Assembly (NCBI RefSeq): GCF_030547685.1
Contig: NZ_JAUOQM010000028.1
Span: 38,821 to 96,189 of the forward strand
Reading direction: 5' to 3'
DNA: 57,369 bases
DNA from: Gilvimarinus sp. 2_MG-2023
GTDB lineage: Bacteria; Pseudomonadota; Gammaproteobacteria; Pseudomonadales; Cellvibrionaceae
Shown piece by piece: positions 36,277 to 44,971 of the stretch. The translations under genes were made by a program, and so were the position numbers. The stretch's first letter is position 1, and each line of letters begins with the position of its first letter. The notes under the pieces were generated by a model, which was not told the origin of the DNA, made no database searches, and saw only the letters and a list, made by a program, of their open reading frames with translations.

Positions 36277-36830
36277 AACGCGTGTTTTTTTCGAAAAATT
36301 AATTGTCTGTAGGCAAACTCACCGCCCAACAGCACCCCCATAAAGAGGTAAGCGATAAAACCGTTGTACAGCGCCCATGTCGCGCGCGTTGCCAATACCG
36401 CAGTCGCCGCGGCTATGGCTGCATTTATTATAAAAAACCCAATCCACATCCATGTCACATTGAGAGTGTAACCCACCACCACCTCCGGCAGCCCTTCAGG
36501 GTGCTCCAGTGCGGCCATTCGGGCCGGTATAGTGGGTGGATAAAAAACGGAGTAAGCAAAAACAGCCGCCATGGTTAAGTTAATTAAACTGGGCAAGAAC
36601 TTCAGCAGCAGCTCATTATTACTCCACCAGATCATACCGGCAAAAGATACTAGCCCCAGTAACAACATTAACCTTTGCCACCACTGCTTCACTTTGAAGG
36701 CGAGGCGAGTCAAATACACCGCCGCAATGGCCACACCGAGAATCCGAGGTTCCAGCCATTGCATGCCGATATACACCAGCAGTGGATACAGCAACAGCAC
36801 AACAATGGCTATTGCTGTGAGGATGCGCAT
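36273..36830 (-). CDS. COG4648-type membrane protein, ApeG position
   Basis: A 185-aa inner membrane protein with about six helices beginning at residue 4. It belongs to a conserved family of unknown role found between the ACP and ligase genes of APE operons. It overlaps the upstream ACP stop by one base and the downstream ligase by four, so it is translated as part of the operon. Confidence 0.83.
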   Translation of the reverse strand: MRILTAIAIVVLLLYPLLVYIGMQWLEPRILGVAIAAVYLTRLAFKVKQWWQRLMLLLGLVSFAGMIWWSNNELLLKFLPSLINLTMAAVFAYSVFYPPTIPARMAALEHPEGLPEVVVGYTLNVTWMWIGFFIINAAIAAATAVLATRATWALYNGFIAYLFMGVLLGGEFAYRQLIFRKKHAL

Positions 36831-37078
36831 TAGTCCTTGCTCAGCAAATCATCAACGACATTGACGGCATCGCCAATCGTTCTAACGCCTTTAAACTGTT
36901 CGGGTTTTAATTGCTTGCCCGTCACGCTGTGAATTTTAGCGGCCAGGTCAATGGCATCGATACTGTCAAAGTCGAGATCCTGATACAGATCGGCGTCCAA
37001 TGACACGTCTGCCTCGTCAATCATAAATGAGTTGACCAGTACGGACTTGAGTTCGTTATAAATTTCGTCTTTTGTCAT
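36830..37078 (-). CDS. apeF: Acyl carrier protein, ApeF
   Basis: An 82-aa acidic ACP. The phosphopantetheine site is Ser in DLDFDSIDAIDL (about residue 39). APE systems use two ACPs, one for the growing polyene and another for loading or a late step. Its start lies 27 bp after the stop of the first ACP gene. Confidence 0.93.
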   Translation of the reverse strand: MTKDEIYNELKSVLVNSFMIDEADVSLDADLYQDLDFDSIDAIDLAAKIHSVTGKQLKPEQFKGVRTIGDAVNVVDDLLSKD

Positions 37079-37105
37079 GAAACTGTCTATGTATGTTTGG
37101 GGTAT

Positions 37106-37363
37106 TTAGGCCTGTTGAGCCAAGACAAAGTCGCGCAAGCTGGCGACACTGCGAAAATGCTCTTTATTTTGCTCAGAGTTTGCGTCAATTTTAACATTAA
37201 AGCGCTTTTGTAAGGCCAAGCCGATCTCTAATGCGTCAATTGAATCCAACCCCAAGCCGTCGCCGAACAGTGGCGCTTCGGTGTCGATATCTTCGATAGT
37301 GATATCTTCGAGCTCCAGCTCTTCGATAATCATTGTTTTTATGTCGTGATCAAGATCAGTCAT
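37106..37363 (-). CDS. apeE: Acyl carrier protein, ApeE
   Basis: An 85-aa acidic ACP with attachment Ser in GLGLDSIDALEI (about residue 40). It overlaps the acyltransferase stop upstream by eight bases. In characterised APE clusters ApeE carries the growing aryl polyene chain. Confidence 0.93.
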   Translation of the reverse strand: MTDLDHDIKTMIIEELELEDITIEDIDTEAPLFGDGLGLDSIDALEIGLALQKRFNVKIDANSEQNKEHFRSVASLRDFVLAQQA

Positions 37364-38132
37364 AGCTTTTCAAACCTTCCTCAAAATACTGCTCTAGGTG
37401 GTCAGTCAATAATCTGGCCGCCTTGGGCTTGTCGTCAAAATCTTCAATAAGTGCATGAGGCTCTAAAGTCTCTTGCAGATACACATTAAAATGTCCCTTG
37501 CTAGGTGGCACCTGGTACCACTTCTCCCCTTTGGTTAGCATTAGGGGTTTGCAAGTAATAAAAGCCGTTAATAATGGAGCACCTGTGCGTACTGCCACAT
37601 TGGCCACTCCGCGCTTAAACTGCAAGGGTTGACCCGGTATTGTGCGCGAGCCCTCCGGAAAAATCAGCACGGCCTGCCCCTCTGCCAATGCTTGTTTGCA
37701 ACCTTGCAAAAGCTCGTCGGCGCTGCCGTTACTGATAAATCCAGCCGAGCGCATAACCCCACGAGTAAACCAATTTTGCCAGAGCGCACTTTTTACCACG
37801 CAGTTCGCTTCGGGCAAACGGGCGAATAGAATTACCACATCAATCAAAGAGGGGTGATTGGCAATCACTATGCAACCGGCCGAGCGCTGCAAAAGGGCGC
37901 TATTATGCAACGTCACACGGATGAGTCCCAGTACTTCCATCAATTTCACGAAGCATGCGAAGTTTAATTGCTGTAAACGGCGGATTTTTCGTGTTTTTTC
38001 CGGTGACTTCCCCAGCCACAGACTGTATAGCGGCAATATAAACAAAGTTTGCGCCAAAGCCGTGCCAAAAAAGAACGCAAAACAAAAGCCCGTTGCCAGT
38101 ATTCGCCAAAGGCGGTTCAGTCGCTTAAGCAT
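37356..38132 (-). CDS. PlsC-like acyltransferase, ApeD position
   Basis: A 258-aa lysophospholipid-type acyltransferase: membrane helix at about 8-35, HX4D motif NHPSLID (His at about 93), and FPEGSR at about 158. Enzymes of this type attach an acyl chain to a glycerol or similar hydroxyl. It may anchor the polyene to a lipid or join it to the resorcinol. It overlaps its neighbours by eight bases on each side. Confidence 0.88.
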   Translation of the reverse strand: MLKRLNRLWRILATGFCFAFFFGTALAQTLFILPLYSLWLGKSPEKTRKIRRLQQLNFACFVKLMEVLGLIRVTLHNSALLQRSAGCIVIANHPSLIDVVILFARLPEANCVVKSALWQNWFTRGVMRSAGFISNGSADELLQGCKQALAEGQAVLIFPEGSRTIPGQPLQFKRGVANVAVRTGAPLLTAFITCKPLMLTKGEKWYQVPPSKGHFNVYLQETLEPHALIEDFDDKPKAARLLTDHLEQYFEEGLKSYD

Positions 38133-38856
38133 CAGTCAATACTCGCGCCCAACACCACTGATGCCGGTTACTGGTGTAGGTAATGGTCGCCGCATCGGCA
38201 AACCAACCAGCCAGAAAGCTCGCCAACATAGACACATCGGTGCGCGGGGTTTGCGCGCCAGACATAGTCAAAGACAGGCAGCGCCCACCCTCTTGCGGGG
38301 TACGGCTGAGTAGCATGGCCGCCGCCGCGGGCATGTCCCGCTCATCGGTAAAGGGCTGATAAAACTCGTGCAGGGGTTCGTCGGTATGTACCAAAAGCAC
38401 CGACTCACTGCCGCTGGCCAGCCAGCTACAGGCCTCCTGCCAGGCGGCGGCCAGGGTATCGGCACCGGCGGCCAGTGCTAGAGACGGGGCATGTATATCC
38501 TTAAGAATTGTGAATAAACCGAGCGCCGAATTATGTACCGACAAACTAAAAGCATTGGGGCTGAGAGGCTCACCGCGAGCGAGATCTTGTAGTAATTTGA
38601 AGGTGCGCGCGGTATCGCCGTGGCGCGAGGAGAAAATCACCGGCGTACCGGCTGCCAAAGCTGGCACTAACGGCTCTGCCACCTCCATAGCCTGACGCCC
38701 CCAGCGCGTTAAACGGCGACGGGTCATGGCCGGAACCCCTTGCGCGGCGGGCTTATCGTCGCCACTGGGCAGAGTCTCAAGGCTAAACCCTTGCCAATCA
38801 GCTTGCGTTTCCAGTCCTGGCGCCCAAGCGTGAAGTTGTGATACCCACACGTGCAT
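38125..38856 (-). CDS. apeC: Chain-length factor (KS-like, no Cys), ApeC
   Basis: A 243-aa protein with only the N-terminal half of the ketosynthase fold. The stretch around HNSALGLF and SLALAAGADTLAAAW marks the core, but no catalytic Cys stands before that helix, so it should not condense by itself. ApeC pairs with ApeO and sets chain length. It is the first gene of the minus-strand APE operon. Confidence 0.88.
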   Translation of the reverse strand: MHVWVSQLHAWAPGLETQADWQGFSLETLPSGDDKPAAQGVPAMTRRRLTRWGRQAMEVAEPLVPALAAGTPVIFSSRHGDTARTFKLLQDLARGEPLSPNAFSLSVHNSALGLFTILKDIHAPSLALAAGADTLAAAWQEACSWLASGSESVLLVHTDEPLHEFYQPFTDERDMPAAAAMLLSRTPQEGGRCLSLTMSGAQTPRTDVSMLASFLAGWFADAATITYTSNRHQWCWARVLTDA

Positions 38857-39087
38857 AATCTGTGCTCTTATTTGAGTTCGTATCCCTAAACGGCCACGGG
38901 TCGTGACCTACGGCTCTTAGCCCTTTGGCAAAACCCGTTATTTTACACTACTGCCGCACGGGCTCCCACTGTAATAAAAGGGTTTCACTGCCTGAAATGG
39001 GGTTATCGCTGGCATATTCGGTTAACAGCCCACCCTTAAAACAGGTATAGTTGCGCCTTTCATCCATTCCCCACTGAGGCCTCAAAC
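38857..39087. promoter_or_regulatory. Divergent promoter region of the two operon halves
   Basis: This 231-bp gap separates the APE operon (minus) from the ABC/ACP/KS operon (plus). On the plus strand TTAACA (39022-39027) and TATAGT (39046-39051), 18 bp apart, make a fair sigma-70 promoter. The minus-strand promoter is not clear to me. No regulator gene is adjacent. Confidence 0.45.
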
Positions 39088-39990
39088 TTGCTGACTCTGG
39101 AGAGCGTCACTTTCGGCTACCGCAAACGCACAACGTGTATCGATGATCTATCGCTATCGCTGCAAGCGGGCCAGACCTTAGGGCTGCTGGGGCCCAATGG
39201 TGCTGGCAAGACGACCTTGGTGGCGCTGGTAACCGGCCAGCGCAAGCCAACCTCAGGCAAAATTTTGTTTGAGGGACAAGCTGTTGAACTCGGCCACCCA
39301 GGTATTGCACTGGTACCTCAGGAATACGCTTTCTACGAGCGGCTCACTGCACGGGAAAACCTGATGTTTTTCGCCGGTCTTTTAGGCCTGGCGCGCGACA
39401 TACAAAAAACACGGGTGACACAGGCTCTGTCGCAAACGGAATTAACCCACTGTGCCGACCAAAAAGCGGGCACCTACTCAGGTGGACTCAAGCGCCGATT
39501 GAACTTTGCCATAGCGCTGCTGCAAACCCCCAAGTTATTAATTATGGATGAGCCAACAGCCAATGTGGACCCACAATCTCGCGCCTTTTTGCTCGATACC
39601 ATTGCCCAAGTAAAGCAACAGGGCACAGCCATTATTTACACCTCTCATTTACTATCCGAGGTGGAAGCCATTGCCGATCACGTTGCACTCTTACATCAGG
39701 GTAAAATATTACTGGAGGGCGAGCTGGCCACACTTCTGACCGAAGATCACCGCCACCTGGAAGTGCAACTGAGCGAGCCGATCAGCGAGCACTGCCAAAG
39801 CCAATTCACCTTAGAGGCACTGGAAAACCTTTGGTACCGCTGCGATTTGCGCAGCCAGTCTGCACCTCCCGGCGCCCTGCTGGCAGCGCTGGAAGCTGAT
39901 GGGGCGCATATTCGTCAACTGCGCTACGGCCAGCACCGATTAGAAGAGCTCTATCTGCGCGCCCTAGCCGAAACGGAGGGTAAGCCATGA
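39088..39990 (+). CDS. ABC transporter ATP-binding protein
   Basis: A 300-aa ATPase: Walker A GPNGAGKTT (about 36-44), signature YSGGLKRR (about 130), Walker B LLIMDEPTANVDP (about 150), and a C-terminal domain of about 80 residues as in drug- or lipid-export ABC proteins. The start appears to be a TTG at 39088, with GAGG about 12 bases upstream. It overlaps the permease gene by four bases. It gives the locus a second export system beside the MMPL pump. Confidence 0.88.
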   Translation: MLTLESVTFGYRKRTTCIDDLSLSLQAGQTLGLLGPNGAGKTTLVALVTGQRKPTSGKILFEGQAVELGHPGIALVPQEYAFYERLTARENLMFFAGLLGLARDIQKTRVTQALSQTELTHCADQKAGTYSGGLKRRLNFAIALLQTPKLLIMDEPTANVDPQSRAFLLDTIAQVKQQGTAIIYTSHLLSEVEAIADHVALLHQGKILLEGELATLLTEDHRHLEVQLSEPISEHCQSQFTLEALENLWYRCDLRSQSAPPGALLAALEADGAHIRQLRYGQHRLEELYLRALAETEGKP

Positions 39991-41150
39991 TTGCGCTGCT
40001 CGCGGCCATCAAAAAAGAAGCGCTGTTACTCGTTCGCGATTGGCACGCTCTGGCCCTGCTGTTTATTATGCCGCTGGTTTTTATTGTCATTATGTCGATG
40101 GCATTGCAAGAGCGGTTTGGCATTGAAGGCGGCGTGCAGCTAACCGGACAAATACACGACCTAGCTCAAAGTCCATCCAGCCAGGCTTTTTTACAACAAT
40201 TGCGCGGCACGGATCATCTATCGCTCAACGCCCATCAAGGCCCCCTGAGCCAGCAGGGTGATTTATTTGCCATTACCCTGCAGCCGGCGTTTGATCAAGC
40301 GCTGGCAGGCGCCAATAATCAGGCTGGGGTACTGATTACCTTTGCCGCCGAACTGGGTAAGCGCGAACGAATGTTAGTTGGCGCGGCTGTGCGCGAAGTG
40401 TTCGCTGTCTTTAACAGCACGTTAATTGCCGAAGATCTCGGTTACGACCGCGATTACGCCGAGGCCGAGTTTTTACGCACGGGTTTTATCGAAGTCGATA
40501 CAACTACACCATCAAGCCTTTCGACTCCGACAGCGGTGCAGCAAAATGTTCCCGCCTGGCTAATTTTCGCCATGTTCTTTGTGGCCGTGCCTCTGTCCAC
40601 CGCTGTCATCAGTGAACGACAACTTCGCACTCTGGCACGAGTAAAAACCTTTGGCGCCTCCACAACATTAATTTATGCCGCTAAGTTAACCCCCTATTTT
40701 GTGATCAATATAATGCAATTATTATTGATGCTACTGGCGGGTAACCAATTGCTCCCCCTATTAGGCGCCGAGGGACTGGGCTTAGCCGTTGCCCTTGGCC
40801 CGCTTATGGTCATTGGGGTTTGCACCAGCTTGGCAGCGCTGGCTATGGCCAGCTTGCTGGCCGCCACCGTCAGCAGTACAGAGCAAGCCACCGTCACTAG
40901 CGCCGCGATCAATATACTACTGGCCGCCATTGGCGGTGTTATGATTCCCGTGTTTGTAATGCCGCCGACCATGCAAGCCATTGCCGCTTGGTCACCCATG
41001 GCTTGGGCTCTGGATGGTTTTATTGCCGTACTAGTAAGAGGTGGCTCTTGGGGCGCTATTGCCCTACCTGCACTTAAATTATTGAGCTTGGCCTGCGTAT
41101 TAATGATCTTGGCCATCGCCCTATTAAAAAGAGGACAACAGGATGGTTAG
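39987..41150 (+). CDS. ABC-2 type permease
   Basis: A 387-aa permease with one N-terminal helix (about 20-38), a large periplasmic domain (about 40-185), and five more helices in the C-terminal half (about 190-385), the ABC-2 layout. GGAGG lies 7 bases before ATG 39987. It forms the exporter with the preceding ATPase. The substrate is probably the dialkylresorcinol or the finished hybrid, judged only by neighbours. Confidence 0.86.
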   Translation: MIALLAAIKKEALLLVRDWHALALLFIMPLVFIVIMSMALQERFGIEGGVQLTGQIHDLAQSPSSQAFLQQLRGTDHLSLNAHQGPLSQQGDLFAITLQPAFDQALAGANNQAGVLITFAAELGKRERMLVGAAVREVFAVFNSTLIAEDLGYDRDYAEAEFLRTGFIEVDTTTPSSLSTPTAVQQNVPAWLIFAMFFVAVPLSTAVISERQLRTLARVKTFGASTTLIYAAKLTPYFVINIMQLLLMLLAGNQLLPLLGAEGLGLAVALGPLMVIGVCTSLAALAMASLLAATVSSTEQATVTSAAINILLAAIGGVMIPVFVMPPTMQAIAAWSPMAWALDGFIAVLVRGGSWGAIALPALKLLSLACVLMILAIALLKRGQQDG

Positions 41151-41415
41151 CCCCGTCTCTGACGAATTAAAACTGCGACTAAAGCAAATTATCATTGAAG
41201 AGTGCGACAAAGATGAGCTGACGCCCGACGACATTGCCAACGATGAGCCCCTGCTCACTGGGGATTTGGATTTGGATTCGCTGGACGTACTGCAAATTTG
41301 TATGGCGGTTAAAAAGGAATACGGTGTGCGCATTGAGGGCAACACCGCGGCACGGCGTGCCCTGAAAGATATTGATGCACTGGCTCAAACCATTGCCGAC
41401 GCCACTGCCGAATGA
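41143..41415 (+). CDS. Third acyl carrier protein
   Basis: A 90-aa ACP with attachment Ser in GDLDLDSLDVLQI (about residue 44). It is distinct from the two APE ACPs and is encoded beside the second ketosynthase, overlapping the permease by eight and the KS by four bases. It probably carries the chain of the second PKS set. Confidence 0.91.
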   Translation: MVSPVSDELKLRLKQIIIEECDKDELTPDDIANDEPLLTGDLDLDSLDVLQICMAVKKEYGVRIEGNTAARRALKDIDALAQTIADATAE

Positions 41416-42581
41416 GTGTTTGCATTCGCCAACTAGCCGCCCATTGCAGCTTGGGGAGTGATTTATCCTCTTGCGTGGAGTCGCTCAGCCGCCTCGAGTT
41501 GCCCGCACCCGTAAAGCGCCATTTCGATTGCTCTCACGAACAAGTGGCTATTCCCTATTTCCGGATGCGCAATAAACCCAGCGGTGATTTTTATCAAATC
41601 CTGATCAACCGGCTCGCCAACTTGCTGGATCGCGCCGAATTAAATGCTGACGACCGTTTAGACACAGCACTGCTGATCGGCTCTTCATCTTTTGATGTGC
41701 ATATATCCGAGCAGCAATATCAGCAAGACCTCGCCAAACTCGGTGACCAGGCCGCCGTGTCGATGCCCATTGTCGGCTATGGCAAACTGGCCGAAACTTT
41801 CGGCGAAAGCTTGGGGCTTTCATCGCACCGCTACACATATTCAACCGCCTGCACATCCAGCGCCAACGCCCTGCTGTACGCCAAGCAGCTGATCGAGCAA
41901 GGGCAAGTAAAACACGCACTGGTGCTGGGACTAGAGCCGGAAAACAACACCAGCGTGCTCGGTTTTTACGGGCTGGGATTAATCTCACCCAGCGAGCAAA
42001 TGCACCCCTTTGACGACGATCGCGACGGGCTGGTATTGGGTGAAGCCTTAGGTGCGGCACTGTTAAGCGCGGCCGATGTTACCCCTGCCCCACAGCGACG
42101 CTTCACCTTGGCCGGCGGGGCCATTGGCACCGACAACCACAGCCTAACCGCCGCCCACACCAGCGGTTCGGAGATTGCCCGAGTCATTGATCAGGCGTTA
42201 CAGCAGGCGAAAATTTCGCCCGCCGATATACAGGCCATTAAAGCGCACGGCACCGCCTCATTAAAAAACGACGAGGCAGAAGCGGCCGCGCTCAATCGAA
42301 TTTTTGCTGGCGCCATTCCTCCCGCTTTCGCCCTTAAGCCCTATATTGGCCACACTTTGGGCGCCTGTGGCGCGCTGGAATTGGCGTTGACATTAGGCTG
42401 CTTGCAAACGGGCTACCTGCCGGCCACCCCCTCAGCTAAAGGCGATGGCGGCCTAGGGGTAAAACTGCTGCGGCAATTAAAACCCAGCCAGCCGGGGTAT
42501 TACCTACTCAATTGTTTTGCCTTTGGCGGTAATAACAATGCACTGATCATTCACGACCAAGGCGAGAAAGGCAGCGAGTGA
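41412..42581 (+). CDS. Second-set ketosynthase
   Basis: A 389-aa ketosynthase with catalytic Cys147 (STACTSS), His in KAHGTAS, His in GHTLGACGA, and the NCFAFGGNNNA loop. It resembles ApeO more than FabF in its loops. It is coupled to the ACP before it and to a Cys-less partner after it, mirroring the APE KS-CLF arrangement. Confidence 0.89.
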   Translation: MSVCIRQLAAHCSLGSDLSSCVESLSRLELPAPVKRHFDCSHEQVAIPYFRMRNKPSGDFYQILINRLANLLDRAELNADDRLDTALLIGSSSFDVHISEQQYQQDLAKLGDQAAVSMPIVGYGKLAETFGESLGLSSHRYTYSTACTSSANALLYAKQLIEQGQVKHALVLGLEPENNTSVLGFYGLGLISPSEQMHPFDDDRDGLVLGEALGAALLSAADVTPAPQRRFTLAGGAIGTDNHSLTAAHTSGSEIARVIDQALQQAKISPADIQAIKAHGTASLKNDEAEAAALNRIFAGAIPPAFALKPYIGHTLGACGALELALTLGCLQTGYLPATPSAKGDGGLGVKLLRQLKPSQPGYYLLNCFAFGGNNNALIIHDQGEKGSE

Positions 42582-43438
42582 TGTATATTGAAAATAGTTA
42601 TTCTCTGCTGCATAAAGTAGACGCCCAAAATCCTGTGCTGGCCGATGCGCAAGCGGTCATACAACAGTGGCACGGTAAACGTATTCGCCGAATCGATCGC
42701 TATATTCAGCTATGTGTAGCCGGAGGTTTAGCCTGCGCCGGTGAGCGCAAGCTGCCGAGCAACACCGGAGTGTATCTCTCTACCCGTTGCGGTGCTGTGT
42801 CTACCTCGTCGCAAGTCATGCACACCATAGAGAGTGAAAATGAGCTGCCCAAGCCTTTGCATTTTGTGAACACGCTCGGCAATTCAGCCGGTTTTTACTT
42901 AACCCAACTGTTGCAGCTCACCGGCACCGCTCTGGTGTTGTCGAAAGAAACGCTGTCGTTCGAAGCTGCGCTCTTACATGCCATGATGGACATCAATTCA
43001 GGGCTTTGTGATTACGCCTTGGTGGGCACCTTCGACGAAGTAGCCCTACCCGTTGATCACCAACTGCAAAGACTAAACGCCGCACCGAATGCACCGCATT
43101 TATTTGAAGGAACTCACTGGCTACTACTGAGCAAATCAGCAACCAACACGGCCATTGGCAGTCCGGTTTACGCGCGCTCGCCAAGTGAATTACTGCAAAA
43201 AATCAAGTGGCAAGGGAGCGATGTACAACTAGGATTTGAGCCCTGTGAAGAAGAGCGTCACCAGCTAGAAGGGCAAACTATTGAGGTGTTTCAGAACGAA
43301 GCCTTAGCAGCGGGAACTGTTCCCCATGGCGCCTTTGGTGCCGCCTCGCTCTTGGACGCGGCCGGGAAAAACACCCCCCTATTGCACATCAATCGGACCG
43401 AGCCGAATCACTATTGCGGGGTAGCGATCAACGCTTAA
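42581..43438 (+). CDS. KS-like protein without catalytic Cys (possible chain-length factor)
   Basis: A 285-aa protein with a ketosynthase-like N-terminal half. Where the active Cys would stand it reads LVLSKETLSFEAAL, with Glu-Thr instead, and there is no His-motif half. The HFVNTLGNSAGFYLTQLLQL segment fits the KS core. It follows the ketosynthase with a one-base overlap (TGATG), so the two are probably a KS-CLF pair. Function inferred from position. Confidence 0.7.
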   Translation: MYIENSYSLLHKVDAQNPVLADAQAVIQQWHGKRIRRIDRYIQLCVAGGLACAGERKLPSNTGVYLSTRCGAVSTSSQVMHTIESENELPKPLHFVNTLGNSAGFYLTQLLQLTGTALVLSKETLSFEAALLHAMMDINSGLCDYALVGTFDEVALPVDHQLQRLNAAPNAPHLFEGTHWLLLSKSATNTAIGSPVYARSPSELLQKIKWQGSDVQLGFEPCEEERHQLEGQTIEVFQNEALAAGTVPHGAFGAASLLDAAGKNTPLLHINRTEPNHYCGVAINA

Positions 43439-43495
43439 GAAACCCGCCGAGCTGTTGTTGGCTGGTGGACTATCGTTGGTTGGGAAATTAATGCT

Positions 43496-43536
43496 TGAGA
43501 CAGAGCTGTTTTGCTTTTACAAACCGTTCTGTCTCA
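43496..43536. terminator. Inverted repeat between convergent genes
   Basis: TGAGACAGA and TCTGTCTCA pair around a loop of about 23 bases between the end of the plus-strand KS operon and the convergent BtrH-like gene. It may end transcription from either side, although the loop is long and T tracts are weak. Confidence 0.4.
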
Positions 43537-43553
43537 GCGTTATAAAAGCAAGC

Positions 43554-44540
43554 TTATTTACGACACCACGCTTTCAGTTGCTGCCATACCTGTTTTTCCT
43601 GTGCCGCACACTGGCGCAACTTATCGGAAAGTACCGCCAGACGAATCGGCTCTTTCGATTTGCACTCTTTAACCACCATCAGCGCAAACTCACGCCATGT
43701 ATCGCCGACATCGGTCATCGTTTTCGAGGCCTCCGCCAAGACATCATCGCTCAGTAACTTGGCCGACTCCTGCAAAAAGGAAGCGTAGACAAAACGAAAC
43801 CCCGCCCCGCCAGTCCCTATCTCCTCTTGCATGCGAACGATGTGCCCGAGATACAGTCGCTTATCTTTTTCACTACCTTTCAGTTTATCGATTTTTTTCG
43901 CCAGATAATGAATACCGCGAATACCAATCACCGGCAGAGGCGCACCGGTCATAACTTTAACGTTTTTGGCAATCGCCTCGCGAATAACCCGGGGGTAGTC
44001 GATACTCTCCGGCACAGACTCGATGGTGTACATCAAGCCCTTCGGGGCTAATGGGCCACGCACAAAGCGCGCTTTGTTTAAATCGCGCGGGGCAATTTCC
44101 ATCGGCTCTTCGAACACCGGGTCGCTGATTTGATAAACATCATCGCGCTTGCCGTAAACCAACAAATTGTGGGCGTTAAAATGAAAACGCATCTCTTCGG
44201 GGAAATACGGCAAATAATAAACCGAGGTTTGCAGCCCCACTAAAATGTTCTGCCCCACCAAATCGTCCAGCGCGTTAGCGGCTGTCATTGGGTCTTTGAA
44301 TTTATGGAATTTCACTCCTACCCCTAAGCGCTTGCACAAGCCTTTAATGATGGCACGCGGCGGCAGCCGGTAAGCAATCAAGGGTTGGCCACCGAGCTTA
44401 ACGATGGGGATATAGGCAAACGCCAATGCGTTGGCCAGGCCAAAAGCCATGGGCTCACTCAAGGGCAGTCCGTGATGGCTCAGCAGTGATGAGATAACAC
44501 CGCTTTCACAGTGGGCCGACTGATTGTGGGAAAATGTCAT
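43554..44540 (-). CDS. BtrH-type acyltransferase (BtrH N-terminal and DUF4872 domains)
   Basis: A 328-aa protein opening with HCESGVISSLL (Cys11), the Cys-containing motif of BtrH, which moves an acyl chain from an ACP to an amine in butirosin synthesis. A DUF4872-like C-terminal half follows. Here it sits next to DarB/DarA-like genes, so it could move the aryl polyene from its ACP to the resorcinol hydroxyl and form the ester of a flexirubin-type product (inference). Its start overlaps the next gene's stop by four bases. Confidence 0.78.
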   Translation of the reverse strand: MTFSHNQSAHCESGVISSLLSHHGLPLSEPMAFGLANALAFAYIPIVKLGGQPLIAYRLPPRAIIKGLCKRLGVGVKFHKFKDPMTAANALDDLVGQNILVGLQTSVYYLPYFPEEMRFHFNAHNLLVYGKRDDVYQISDPVFEEPMEIAPRDLNKARFVRGPLAPKGLMYTIESVPESIDYPRVIREAIAKNVKVMTGAPLPVIGIRGIHYLAKKIDKLKGSEKDKRLYLGHIVRMQEEIGTGGAGFRFVYASFLQESAKLLSDDVLAEASKTMTDVGDTWREFALMVVKECKSKEPIRLAVLSDKLRQCAAQEKQVWQQLKAWCRK

Positions 44541-44944
44541 TCAGGTTTATCCGGCAAAGATTGTATTTGTTCTATGGGGCGATCCATGGCCTCGGCGTAG
44601 CGCTGTAAAACGCTATCGCTTAATCGGGCAAAGTGTCGGGGGTTGAAGTGGCGCATCACCCGCCAGCGCCATAAGCCGGTGAGCTGACACAATAGCGGTA
44701 AGTCCATACGACAGTCGTACATATGAAAATACAGCGGGGATTTTCGTCCGGCTAACACCTCTGCGTGAGCCTCTTGGGCCCACAACTCAAACTGAGCCAC
44801 CGCATCGCGGGTAGCAGTGGCCTCTACTTCCCAGCCGGTACTCTGCACACCTTGATATTCACCGTCCTGCCCTTGGGCATACAACAGTTTTTTATGTCCG
44901 GCGTAGGTACTGCTCTTATCCTGGGGTACTTCATCGGCACGCAC
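44537..44944 (-). CDS. Hypothetical protein, 135 aa, in the resorcinol block
   Basis: A soluble protein with a Cys-containing MYDCRMDLPLL segment and a Trp/Arg/His-rich LWRWRVMRHFNPRHF segment. I do not recognise the family. The start is GTG 44944 with AAGGAG six bases upstream. It is held between the BtrH-like gene (four-base overlap) and the DarB-like gene (27 bp), so it is probably part of the same pathway step. Confidence 0.72.
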   Translation of the reverse strand: MRADEVPQDKSSTYAGHKKLLYAQGQDGEYQGVQSTGWEVEATATRDAVAQFELWAQEAHAEVLAGRKSPLYFHMYDCRMDLPLLCQLTGLWRWRVMRHFNPRHFARLSDSVLQRYAEAMDRPIEQIQSLPDKPE

Positions 44945-44971
44945 GGGCCACTCCTTGTTACAACTTCCAGG

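Noticed and set aside
43093-43438. Calling 42581-43438 an active ketosynthase
   Set aside because: The Cys site reads Ser-Lys-Glu-Thr and the His-motif half is missing, so it is treated as a non-catalytic partner.
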